Origin: Eubacteriales bacterium | GTDB lineage: Bacteria > Bacillota_A > Clostridia > Lachnospirales > Lachnospiraceae | Assembly: GCA_030527765.1 (NCBI GenBank) | Contig: JAUNAE010000159.1 | Location: 2,872 to 8,353 of the forward strand | Direction: 5' to 3' | Length of the DNA stretch: 5,482 nucleotides | Shown here: positions 1 through 5,482 of the stretch, piece after piece | Position numbering within the stretch: position 1 is the stretch's first letter | How the letters are laid out: each line of letters begins with the position of its first letter | Made by a program: the position numbers and the translations under genes | Notes under the pieces: model-generated | Database searches by the model: none | What the model was told of the DNA's origin: nothing | The model's input: the letters and a program-made list of their open reading frames with translations, nothing else

Positions 1-1
1 C

Positions 2-316
2 GCGGGAATGATATATAAGCAGTATGAGGAGAAGGATGTGAATCCTGCCCGGCTTCTGAATGCCTTTACAGAAAGTGAGGAGCAGAGAGAAGTTGCAGGT
101 ATTCTGAACAAATCCATTCCCCTTGCATCAGAGGAGGAACAGAATCATGCATTTTTTGATGCACTGTTCCATATCAAAAAAGACAGCATAGATGAACAGA
201 ATAAAACGTGGGATCCGACGGATCTTTCCGGACTGCAGAAACTTGTGCAGGCAAAGAAGGATCTGGAGAATCTGGGTAAGAAACGCCAGACAATAAAAGT
301 ATCTTTTCACGAATGA
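2..316 (+). CDS. dnaG: DNA primase, C-terminal end (partial, 5' end outside window)
   Basis: This is the last 104 codons of an open frame that already runs at the left edge, ending in TGA at 314-316. The ATG at 8 is internal: the frame is open upstream of it and no ribosome binding site precedes it. Primase makes the RNA primers for DNA replication. The part visible here would be the C-terminal helicase-interacting domain, so the zinc-binding and TOPRIM catalytic domains lie outside the window. The identification rests on family-like stretches (NPARLLNAFTESEEQREVA near the start, DPTDLSGLQKLVQAKKDLE near the end) that resemble the tails of Lachnospiraceae primases, and on its place directly before rpoD, the classic dnaG-rpoD pair. 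The composition is helical and charged, with no membrane segment. No terminator is seen between it and rpoD, so the two are probably co-transcribed. A helicase-binding tail is poorly conserved, so this call leans partly on context. Confidence 0.87.
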   Translation, partial: AGMIYKQYEEKDVNPARLLNAFTESEEQREVAGILNKSIPLASEEEQNHAFFDALFHIKKDSIDEQNKTWDPTDLSGLQKLVQAKKDLENLGKKRQTIKVSFHE

Positions 317-339
317 TAACAATTGTAACACTATAAGAC

Positions 340-345
340 GGAGGA
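340..345 (+). promoter_or_regulatory. Shine-Dalgarno site of rpoD
   Basis: GGAGGA lies 9 bases before the ATG at 355, which is ideal spacing. A second in-frame ATG at 367 (giving MAKFSERV) is 21 bases from this site, which is too far, so 355 is the preferred start. Confidence 0.85.
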
Positions 346-354
346 ACCTAATCT

Positions 355-1482
355 ATGGAAACAAACATGGCAAAATTCAGTGAGCGAGTAGTTGGACTTC
401 TGGAACTGGCCAAAAAGAAAAAGAATGTGCTGGAATACCAGGAAATTAACGATTACTTCAAGGACATGCAGCTTGACGTTGAGCAGATGGAAAAAGTGTT
501 TGAATTTTTGGAAGCCAACGGTGTGGATGTTCTTCGCATCAATGAAAACACTCCCGATGAACTTATCATTGACGATGACGTTGACATCGATGACCTGAAC
601 GAGGAAGAGGAAGTTGAGCTGGACAAAATCGACCTCTCTGTTCCGGAAGGAATCAGCATCGAAGATCCGGTTCGTATGTACCTGAAAGAGATCGGTAAAG
701 TCAGCCTGTTAACAGCAGAGGAAGAGATTGAGCTTGCACAGAGAATGGAAGAGGGCGACGAAGAGGCGAAGAAGCGCCTCGCAGAAGCGAACCTTCGACT
801 GGTTGTCAGCATTGCAAAACGCTATGTTGGCCGTGGAATGCTGTTCCTTGATCTGATTCAGGAAGGTAACCTTGGTCTTATTAAAGCAGTAGAGAAGTTT
901 GATTACAGAAAGGGTTACAAGTTCAGTACTTATGCAACCTGGTGGATCCGTCAGGCGATTACCCGTGCAATTGCGGATCAGGCAAGAACCATTCGTATTC
1001 CGGTTCATATGGTTGAGACCATTAACAAACTTATCCGTGTTTCCAGACAGCTGCTTCAGGAACTTGGACGTGAGCCAAGTCCGGAAGAGATTGCAGCAGA
1101 GATGGATATGTCTGTAGAGCGTGTACGCGAGATTCTCAAAATCAGCCAGGAGCCTGTTTCACTGGAAACACCGATTGGTGAGGAAGAGGATTCCCATCTT
1201 GGAGACTTTATTCAGGATGACAACGTTCCGGTTCCGGCAGATGCTGCTGCATTCACACTTCTGAAAGAGCAGCTCGTTGAGGTGCTCGGAACACTGACAG
1301 AGAGAGAGCAGAAAGTGCTTCGTCTTCGTTTCGGACTGGATGACGGACGTGCAAGAACTCTGGAAGAGGTTGGTAAAGAATTCAACGTAACAAGAGAGCG
1401 TATCCGACAGATCGAAGCCAAAGCACTGCGCAAACTGCGTCATCCAAGCCGCAGCCGCAAGCTGAAGGATTATCTGGATTGA
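355..1482 (+). CDS. rpoD: RNA polymerase primary sigma factor RpoD/SigA
   Basis: This is the housekeeping sigma factor that directs RNA polymerase to -35/-10 promoters. The 375 residues match the usual length of Gram-positive SigA proteins, which lack the large insert of E. coli sigma70. A short region 1.1 (about 5-62) is followed by a very acidic linker (64-93). Region 1.2 is about 103-134 ([17 protein letters not shown]). Region 2 is about 144-210, including the -10 reading helix [11 protein letters not shown] (193-203). Its W196/W197 and Q200/T203 match E. coli W433/W434 and Q437/T440. Region 3 follows from [16 protein letters not shown] (210-225), with the 3.2 finger near 273-289 ([11 protein letters not shown]). 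Region 4 ends in the -35 helix-turn-helix (334-366, [20 protein letters not shown]); R347, E348 and R351 match the E. coli R584/E585/R588 contacts. It sits 38 bases after dnaG and one base before trmK. All key residues are intact and nothing is truncated. Confidence 0.98.
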   Translation: METNMAKFSERVVGLLELAKKKKNVLEYQEINDYFKDMQLDVEQMEKVFEFLEANGVDVLRINENTPDELIIDDDVDIDDLNEEEEVELDKIDLSVPEGISIEDPVRMYLKEIGKVSLLTAEEEIELAQRMEEGDEEAKKRLAEANLRLVVSIAKRYVGRGMLFLDLIQEGNLGLIKAVEKFDYRKGYKFSTYATWWIRQAITRAIADQARTIRIPVHMVETINKLIRVSRQLLQELGREPSPEEIAAEMDMSVERVREILKISQEPVSLETPIGEEEDSHLGDFIQDDNVPVPADAAAFTLLKEQLVEVLGTLTEREQKVLRLRFGLDDGRARTLEEVGKEFNVTRERIRQIEAKALRKLRHPSRSRKLKDYLD

Positions 1483-1483
1483 T

Positions 1484-2185
1484 ATGCAGCTGTCAGAAAG
1501 ATTACAGACAATTGCAGAGCTTGTGACGCCGGGAAACCGTCTCGTGGATGTCGGATGCGATCATGGTTACCTGCCAATTGAGCTGATACAGAGAGGGATC
1601 ATCCCCGGAGCCATCGCCATGGATGTGAATCCGGGGCCTCTGTCAAGGGCGAGAGAACACATTGCGGCAAACGGACTTGAGAATCAGATTGAAACCCGTC
1701 TTTCCGATGGTCTTCATGCCCTGAAAGAAGGGGAGGGAGACACCCTTGTGATTGCCGGAATGGGCGGTCCGCTGATGGAACGGATTCTCACAGAAGGGGC
1801 AGCAGTCCGGGATTCTTTTTCGGAACTGATTTTGCAGCCGCAGTCAGATCTCCCTCATTTTCGCAGATACATTCGAGGAGAGGGGTATGAAATTCTTGAG
1901 GAGCGAATGATTCTTGAGGATGGCAAGTACTATCCGATGATGAAGGCTGTGAGAATGGATCAGGAGGAAGCATATTCCGAAGCAGAGTACTGGTTTGGAC
2001 GTAAACTGCTTCAGGAGAAAAACCCGGTTCTGCACAAATATCTTGAGAGAGAGAAGAGAATTCGTCTCGGTATTCTTAAGAATCTTGAGAAGGCGGATCA
2101 GGAAACTGCAATTGTTCGCAGACAGGAAGTGAAGGAGGAACTGCAGCAGATCGAAGCTGCACTTTTCTACTATGAAAATATGTGA
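1484..2185 (+). CDS. trmK: tRNA (adenine(22)-N(1))-methyltransferase TrmK
   Basis: This is a SAM-dependent enzyme of the TrmK family (formerly DUF633, COG2384), which methylates N1 of A22 in the D-loop region of some bacterial tRNAs. The 233-residue length is normal. The N-terminal Rossmann domain carries motif I, LVDVGCDHGYLPIEL (20-34), with the family's D-H-x-Y-L-P signature at 26-31. The acidic end of strand beta2 is D47 (AMDVNP). The family motif AGMGG is at 91-95 and LILQPQ at 115-120. The C-terminal part (about 165-228) is charged and helical and probably forms the coiled-coil tRNA-binding extension. The ATG comes one base after the rpoD stop. The best Shine-Dalgarno candidate, AAGG at 1465-1468, is 15 bases away, which is long, so translation is probably coupled to rpoD. 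The last 14 bases overlap the next gene. The trmK/nif3-like pair matches trmK/yqfO of B. subtilis, which supports the call. The exact target base is inferred from the family. Confidence 0.93.
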   Translation: MQLSERLQTIAELVTPGNRLVDVGCDHGYLPIELIQRGIIPGAIAMDVNPGPLSRAREHIAANGLENQIETRLSDGLHALKEGEGDTLVIAGMGGPLMERILTEGAAVRDSFSELILQPQSDLPHFRRYIRGEGYEILEERMILEDGKYYPMMKAVRMDQEEAYSEAEYWFGRKLLQEKNPVLHKYLEREKRIRLGILKNLEKADQETAIVRRQEVKEELQQIEAALFYYENM

Positions 2186-2954
2186 AATAACAGAATGGCT
2201 GGAAAAGCATTATACATGTGCGGCAGCAGAAGACTGGGATAATGTTGGTCTTCTTGTGGGCGAAGATGAGAAACCTGTGGAAAAAGTGATGCTTGCCCTG
2301 GATGCCACGGAGGAAGTTGTGGCAGAGGCATGTGAAAACAACGTGGATCTTCTGATTACCCACCATCCGATGATTTTCGGAGGCATCAAGAAGATCAACA
2401 ATCACAACAGCACCGGCCGAAAGGTTCTGAAGCTTATTCAGCAGGATGTTGCTTATTATGCAATGCATACGAATTACGATATTCTCGGAATGGCAGATCT
2501 GAGTGCGGAGTATCTCCAGTTAAATGAGACGGAAGTTCTTCACATTACCGGGGATGAACAGGGCAGATTTCAGGGCTTCGGAAGAGTGGGAAATCTTTCC
2601 GGTGAAATGACTCTTCTGGAGTGTGGACGACTGGTTAAGGAACTGCTTCATCTTCCGGATGTGCGTATTTATGGAGATCCACAGAAGATGGTACACAGAG
2701 CTGCGGTATGCACCGGATCCGGCAAAAGCTTTCTTGCGGATGTGAAGAGAGCGAATGCGGATGTCTATGTAACAGGAGACATTGATCATCATACAGGACT
2801 GGATGCAGTGGAAGACGGTCTTTGTATCATTGATGCAGGGCATTACGGGACAGAGTACATTTTTGCGGAAGCCATGAGAAGAGATCTTATGGAAGCATTC
2901 CCGAATCTTACAGTTCTTTGTGCAAAAATGCATCCGCCTTATCAGGTGCTTTGA
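2172..2954 (+). CDS. Nif3-like dinuclear metal centre protein (YqfO/YbgI family, short form)
   Basis: This belongs to the NIF3/DUF34 family, whose members form toroidal hexamers with a two-metal site; the cellular role is not settled. Older annotations as GTP cyclohydrolase I type 2 come from sequence transfer. The N-terminal motif AEDWDNVGLLVG (19-30) is a strong signature. Likely metal ligands are H64/H65 (THHP), D103 (HTNYD, 99-103), and H224/E228 (GHYGTE). TGDIDHH (201-207) and the C-terminal AKMHPPYQ are also typical. At 260 residues it is the short form, close to E. coli YbgI, and lacks the PII-like insert domain that makes B. subtilis YqfO about 370 residues. Homologs begin with a similar MK-x-x-E-I, supporting this ATG even though it lies 14 bases inside trmK. 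No good Shine-Dalgarno sequence precedes it (the nearest GGAGG, 2134-2138, is 33 bases away), so stop-restart coupling to trmK is likely. Family call is strong, molecular function unknown. Confidence 0.93.
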   Translation: MKICEITEWLEKHYTCAAAEDWDNVGLLVGEDEKPVEKVMLALDATEEVVAEACENNVDLLITHHPMIFGGIKKINNHNSTGRKVLKLIQQDVAYYAMHTNYDILGMADLSAEYLQLNETEVLHITGDEQGRFQGFGRVGNLSGEMTLLECGRLVKELLHLPDVRIYGDPQKMVHRAAVCTGSGKSFLADVKRANADVYVTGDIDHHTGLDAVEDGLCIIDAGHYGTEYIFAEAMRRDLMEAFPNLTVLCAKMHPPYQVL

Positions 2955-2962
2955 CAGAGTGT

Positions 2963-2987
2963 CCCTTTGATGGACTGACAAAGGGGG
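2963..2987 (+). promoter_or_regulatory. Hairpin overlapping the Shine-Dalgarno site of the kinase-fusion gene
   Basis: CCCTTTG (2963-2969) pairs perfectly with CAAAGGG (2979-2985) across a 9-base loop. The right arm lies within AAAGGGGG (2980-2987), the only good ribosome binding site for the ATG at 2997, 9 bases on. Folding would hide most of that site. No T-run follows, so it is not an intrinsic terminator. The pairing and position are seen directly; a regulatory effect is inference. Confidence 0.45.
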
Positions 2988-2996
2988 TAAAACCTT

Positions 2997-4667
2997 ATGG
3001 GATGTGAACAGATGAAAACAATCACCATCGGTGAGAAGGAATATTTATATCCGGTGGGAACAGAATTTCAGAAAATTGCTGAGGATTTGAAGGATCAGTA
3101 CGATTCAGAGATTATCCTTGCAGCCGCAGGGGGGAAACTTCTTGAACTTCGCCGAAAAGTGACAGAAGATGCGGTGGTTCAATTGATCACGAAGAGAGAC
3201 ACGAGCGGGCACACGGCTTTTGTGAGAACCGCTGTGTTTATTCTTTTGAAAGCGATTTATGATATTGGAGGACACCAGACCATTGATCGGGCGGTGATCC
3301 ACTATTCTCTTGGAAATGCATTGTACTTTACACTGGAAGGGGAGGGCAGTCTCTCAGGAGAATTCCTCGGAAAAGTGAAGGAACGCATGAGAGAGATTGC
3401 AGAGAAAGACATTCCTTTGCAGAAAAATACGATCAGCACGGATGAGGCTGTGGAACTGTTCCACAAACATCATATGTATGACAAAGAGAAACTATTTCGG
3501 TATCGTCGGGCATCCTGGGTGAATATTTACAGCCTTGAGAATTTCGATGATTATTTCTATGGCTATATGGCCTACAGTACCGGCTGTCTGAAACTGTTTG
3601 ATTTGAAACTGTACGATGAAGGATTTGTTCTTGTGCTTCCGCGCAAAGAACATCCGAATGTGCTGGAGGAGTTTGTTCCTCCTGCAAAGATTTTTCAGGT
3701 ACAGAAGGAATCCCAGGAGTGGGGAGAGAAGATGCGGGTTGCAACGGTAGGTGATTTGAACGAGCGAATTACCCGGGAAGGTGCACACAACATTCTTCTG
3801 ATTCAGGAGGCACTCCAGGAGGCAAAAATTTCCCAAATTGCAGAGGAAATCATCGATAGAGGAAATGTGAAATTCGTGATGGTTGCCGGTCCTTCCTCCT
3901 CCGGAAAGACTTCTTTTTCCCACAGATTGTCCATTCAGTTGAGAGCCCACGGCATGACACCGCACCCGATCGCAGTGGACAACTATTTCAAAAACAGAGA
4001 AGATACTCCTCTGGATGAGTTTGGAGAAAAAAATTACGAATGTCTGGATGCCATTGATGTAGCAGGATTTAACCGGGATATGACCGATCTTCTCGCCGGA
4101 AAGCGGGTAGAACTTCCTGTTTATAACTTTGTCACCGGCCACAGAGAATATAAGGGAGATTTTCTCGAACTTGGAGAAGATGACATTCTGGTAATTGAAG
4201 GAATTCATGGTCTGAATGAGAAACTTTCCTATTCCCTTCCGAAAGAAAGCAAATTCAAAATTTACATCAGTGCCCTGACACAGCTGAACATTGATGAGCA
4301 CAACCGGATTCCGACGACGGACGGAAGACTGCTGAGAAGAATGGTAAGAGATGCCAGAACGAGAGGTACTTCGGCGGCGGAGACCATTCAGAGATGGCCC
4401 TCTGTTCGACGTGGAGAGGAAGAGTTTATTTTCCCATTCCAGGAGGAGGCGGACGTGATGTTCAACTCCGCTCTTGTGTATGAACTGGCAAGCCTGAAAG
4501 TATATGCGGAACCGCTTCTCTTCGGAATTGACAGAAAGGCCTCGGAATATGTGGAAGCAAAACGCCTGCTGAAATTCCTGGATTATTTCCTGCCGGTGCC
4601 GAGTGAGGAAATTCCAAACAATTCTCTCCTCAGAGAATTCGTGGGAGGTTCTACATTCCCGGTGTGA
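2997..4667 (+). CDS. TGS-domain nucleoside (uridine-like) kinase fusion protein
   Basis: This 556-residue protein joins a ThrRS-like N-terminus to a P-loop kinase of the uridine kinase/phosphoribulokinase class. Residues 7-65 resemble a TGS domain. About 70-230 resembles the second domain of threonyl-tRNA synthetase; H72 could be the first histidine of its HxxxH motif, but the second is V76, so tRNA editing is unlikely. The kinase spans about 290-500, with Walker A GPSSSGKT (298-305), a DNYF substrate-site motif (328-331), Walker B-like ILVIEGIHG (397-405), RIPTTDGRLLRRMVRDARTR (437-456) and a conserved-looking SVRRGEE (469-475). Uridine kinases phosphorylate uridine/cytidine to UMP/CMP; the substrate here is not proven, and databases usually call such proteins just nucleoside kinase. 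The ATG at 2997 is chosen because AAAGGGGG is 9 bases upstream. The alternative at 3012 (MKTITIG) would be 24 bases from it, though that protein would match the usual TGS beginning well. It is the last protein gene before rnpB. Confidence 0.9.
   Translation: MGCEQMKTITIGEKEYLYPVGTEFQKIAEDLKDQYDSEIILAAAGGKLLELRRKVTEDAVVQLITKRDTSGHTAFVRTAVFILLKAIYDIGGHQTIDRAVIHYSLGNALYFTLEGEGSLSGEFLGKVKERMREIAEKDIPLQKNTISTDEAVELFHKHHMYDKEKLFRYRRASWVNIYSLENFDDYFYGYMAYSTGCLKLFDLKLYDEGFVLVLPRKEHPNVLEEFVPPAKIFQVQKESQEWGEKMRVATVGDLNERITREGAHNILLIQEALQEAKISQIAEEIIDRGNVKFVMVAGPSSSGKTSFSHRLSIQLRAHGMTPHPIAVDNYFKNREDTPLDEFGEKNYECLDAIDVAGFNRDMTDLLAGKRVELPVYNFVTGHREYKGDFLELGEDDILVIEGIHGLNEKLSYSLPKESKFKIYISALTQLNIDEHNRIPTTDGRLLRRMVRDARTRGTSAAETIQRWPSVRRGEEEFIFPFQEEADVMFNSALVYELASLKVYAEPLLFGIDRKASEYVEAKRLLKFLDYFLPVPSEEIPNNSLLREFVGGSTFPV
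4620..4639 (+). other. Perfect 8-bp inverted repeat at the 3' end of the kinase gene
   Basis: AATTCTCT (4620-4627) and AGAGAATT (4632-4639) form an uninterrupted hairpin with loop CCTC, inside codons for SLLREF and ending 28 bases before the end of the stop codon. No T-run follows, so it is not a terminator. It might stabilise the mRNA 3' end or be chance. Confidence 0.3.
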
Positions 4668-4695
4668 CCCTACTGCTTTAAATAGCGGATGGCAG

Positions 4696-4724
4696 TTGAT
4701 TTTTGTGAGAAATAATGATATGAT
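4696..4724 (+). promoter_or_regulatory. Sigma-A-type promoter of rnpB
   Basis: The -35 box TTGATT (4696-4701, 4 of 6 consensus) and the -10 box TATGAT (4719-4724, 5 of 6) are separated by exactly 17 bases. TG at 4716-4717 gives an extended -10 element. A start seven bases after the -10 box falls at about 4731, the same base at which the P1 helix of RNase P RNA begins. It lies only 28 bases after the kinase stop codon. Confidence 0.82.
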
Positions 4725-4730
4725 ACCAGT

Positions 4731-5084
4731 TGCGCAGCCAGGTCAGGTGATCGCGGATGAACAGACGAAAGGGTTCAGACGAGGAAAGTCCGGGCTTCAT
4801 AGGGCAGGATGCCGGATAACGTCCGGTGGAGGTAACTCCCAGACCAGTGCAACAGAAATAAACCGCCGGGATCTTCCCGGTAAGGGTGGAAAGGCAGTGT
4901 AAGAGACTACCGCCGATCTGGTAACAGAGCGGGCACATGTAAACTCCATCTGAAGCAAGACCGAATAGAAAGCGATACGGTTGCCCGCCGTGCTTTCAGG
5001 TGGGTCGCTTGAGCCTCCGGAGACGGAAGGCCTAGATAGATGATCACTCAACGACATAACCCGGCTTATCGATCGGACTGCGTA
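4731..5084 (+). ncRNA. rnpB: RNase P RNA, bacterial class A
   Basis: This is the catalytic RNA that removes 5' leaders from precursor tRNAs. P1 pairs 4731-4744 with 5071-5084, with two mismatches, and sets the ends. P2 pairs 4746-4752 with 5042-5048. The universal P4 helix pairs AAG-T-CCGGG (4786-4794) with CCCGGCTT (5060-5067), with the invariant bulged U at 4789. P8 is 4812-4816/4822-4826, P9 is 4828-4831/4836-4839 with a GTAA loop, and P14 is 4917-4920/4925-4928 with a GTAA loop. P18 is 41-mismatch-free apart from a bulged A, at 5013-5019/5024-5031, with a GAGA loop. The class A pseudoknot P6 is visible as GGGCA (4802-4806) with TGCCC (4982-4986) in the P17 loop. The tRNA CCA-binding GGT in L15 is probably 4999-5001. 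Conserved blocks GAGGAAAGTCCGGGC, CCAGTGCAACAGA and GTAAACTCCA are present. The 354-base length is normal. It has its own promoter and terminator. The ends are predicted to within a few bases. Confidence 0.97.
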
Positions 5085-5085
5085 C

Positions 5086-5123
5086 AAAAAAACTTCGAAG
5101 GATGATTCCTCCGAAGTTTTTTT
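5086..5123. terminator. Bidirectional intrinsic terminator between rnpB and pyrI
   Basis: The left arm AAAAAAACTTCGAAGGA (5086-5102) pairs with 5107-5123 across a TGAT loop (5103-5106): 17 pairs with one A-C mismatch (5098/5111). Seven As precede and seven Ts follow the core, so it works as stem plus U-run in both directions. It starts one base after the P1 helix of rnpB and ends 19 bases past the pyrI stop codon. It is the only gene end between two converging units, so it very likely ends both. Confidence 0.93.
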
Positions 5124-5142
5124 GTTTGCAGAAAACATTTTT

Positions 5143-5482
5143 TTATTTGTTGCGGTGACCGCGGTATTTCTCTTCGCAGTATTTGCAACGATAAATCTCT
5201 TTCTCCTCATCTGAGAGAACAAAGATGTGATCCAGACCCTGCTCGATAGAAGTGATGCAGCGAGGGTTTTTGCAGCGGATGACATTCACAATCTGCTTCG
5301 GAACCTTCAGCTCCTTTTTGCCGACGATCTGAGAATCTTTGATGACATTTACTGTAATATTGTGATCGATAAATCCGACAATATCCATATCAAGCTGTTC
5401 CACCGGGCACTCAACTTTGATAATGTCTTTTTTGCCCATTTTGTTGCTCTTGGCATTCATGATAATTGCAACTGTACAATCC
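5143..5482 (-). CDS. pyrI: Aspartate carbamoyltransferase regulatory chain, C-terminal part (partial, 5' end outside window)
   Basis: PyrI is the non-catalytic chain of aspartate carbamoyltransferase (first committed step of pyrimidine synthesis); it binds nucleotide effectors and holds the catalytic trimers together. About 112 residues are visible. The C-terminal zinc domain is complete: CKNPRC and CKYC give C-x4-C-x23-C-x2-C, the same spacing as E. coli C109, C114, C138 and C141. GFIDHNITVNVI is also typical of the family. The ATG at 5460-5458 is not the start: the frame stays open upstream (DCTVAII before MNAKSNK) and the homologous N-terminal domain continues there, so about 30 or more residues lie beyond the edge. 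The stop is TAA at 5145-5143. The catalytic gene pyrB would be expected just upstream, off the right edge. It converges on rnpB and shares its terminator. Confidence 0.95.
   Translation of the reverse strand, partial: DCTVAIIMNAKSNKMGKKDIIKVECPVEQLDMDIVGFIDHNITVNVIKDSQIVGKKELKVPKQIVNVIRCKNPRCITSIEQGLDHIFVLSDEEKEIYRCKYCEEKYRGHRNK

Noticed and set aside
319..326. ACAATTGT palindrome between dnaG and rpoD as an operator
   Set aside because: Only 8 bases with no extension or second copy; expected by chance in AT-rich spacer.
332..337. TATAAG before rpoD as a possible -10 box
   Set aside because: No -35-like sequence occurs 16-18 bases upstream, and the site would leave almost no leader before the Shine-Dalgarno sequence.
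453..812. Serine-rich open frame of 119 codons on the - strand within rpoD
   Set aside because: The serine runs are the reverse complement of the GAA/GAG/GAC/GAT-rich acidic segment of RpoD; it is a shadow frame.
2951..2956. Perfect TTGACA, a possible -35 box for the kinase gene
   Set aside because: At 16-18 bases downstream there is no -10-like hexamer (the bases read around ACTGAC), so no promoter is supported.
2963..2985. Hairpin after the nif3-like gene as a Rho-independent terminator
   Set aside because: The stem is followed by GGTAAAACC rather than a T-run on either strand.
3492..4301. Long open frame of 269 codons on the - strand inside the kinase gene
   Set aside because: It lies wholly antisense to a well-supported kinase, has no family motifs and no good ribosome binding site context that I can see, and its composition is what antisense reading of the coding strand gives.
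4603..4902. Open frame of 99 codons on the + strand running from the kinase 3' end into rnpB
   Set aside because: It crosses the kinase stop, the rnpB promoter and the structured RNA, and shows no protein-like conservation.
4797..5285. Open frame of 162 codons on the - strand across rnpB and pyrI
   Set aside because: It covers rnpB antisense and is out of frame with the clearly recognised pyrI.

Overview
The window is a stretch of bacterial housekeeping chromosome, most likely from a clostridial Firmicute of the Lachnospiraceae type. Three things point that way. The gene order dnaG - rpoD - trmK - nif3-like is the Firmicute macromolecular-synthesis region (Bacillus subtilis has the related order dnaG - sigA - cccA - trmK - yqfO). 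A TGS-domain/uridine-kinase-like fusion follows, which is common in Clostridia. The opposite strand carries a separate regulatory chain of aspartate carbamoyltransferase, which B. subtilis lacks. The taxonomic call is inference from remembered family patterns, not from a search.

Left to right: the 3' end of dnaG (primase, cut by the window edge), then rpoD (primary sigma factor) after a short gap with a strong ribosome binding site. trmK (tRNA A22 methyltransferase) begins one base after the rpoD stop. A short-form Nif3-like metal protein overlaps the end of trmK by 14 bases. After a 42-base gap holding a hairpin that covers the Shine-Dalgarno sequence comes a 556-residue TGS/ThrRS-like/kinase fusion protein. 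All five genes lie on the + strand, tightly packed and with no convincing terminator between them, so they look like one transcription unit or overlapping units.

Downstream lies rnpB, the class A RNase P RNA. It has a good sigma-A-type promoter 7 bases before the predicted 5' end, and nearly every hallmark helix can be traced by eye. A symmetrical A-stem-T hairpin closes rnpB and also ends the convergent gene on the - strand, pyrI, which runs off the right edge.

Functionally the region joins replication priming (DnaG), promoter recognition (RpoD), tRNA methylation (TrmK), tRNA 5' maturation (RnpB) and pyrimidine metabolism (the probable nucleoside kinase and PyrI). I saw no mobile elements, CRISPR arrays, tRNA genes, phage genes or defence genes. 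I did not find a convincing undescribed system. The most open questions are the substrate of the TGS-kinase fusion protein and the hairpin over its ribosome binding site.
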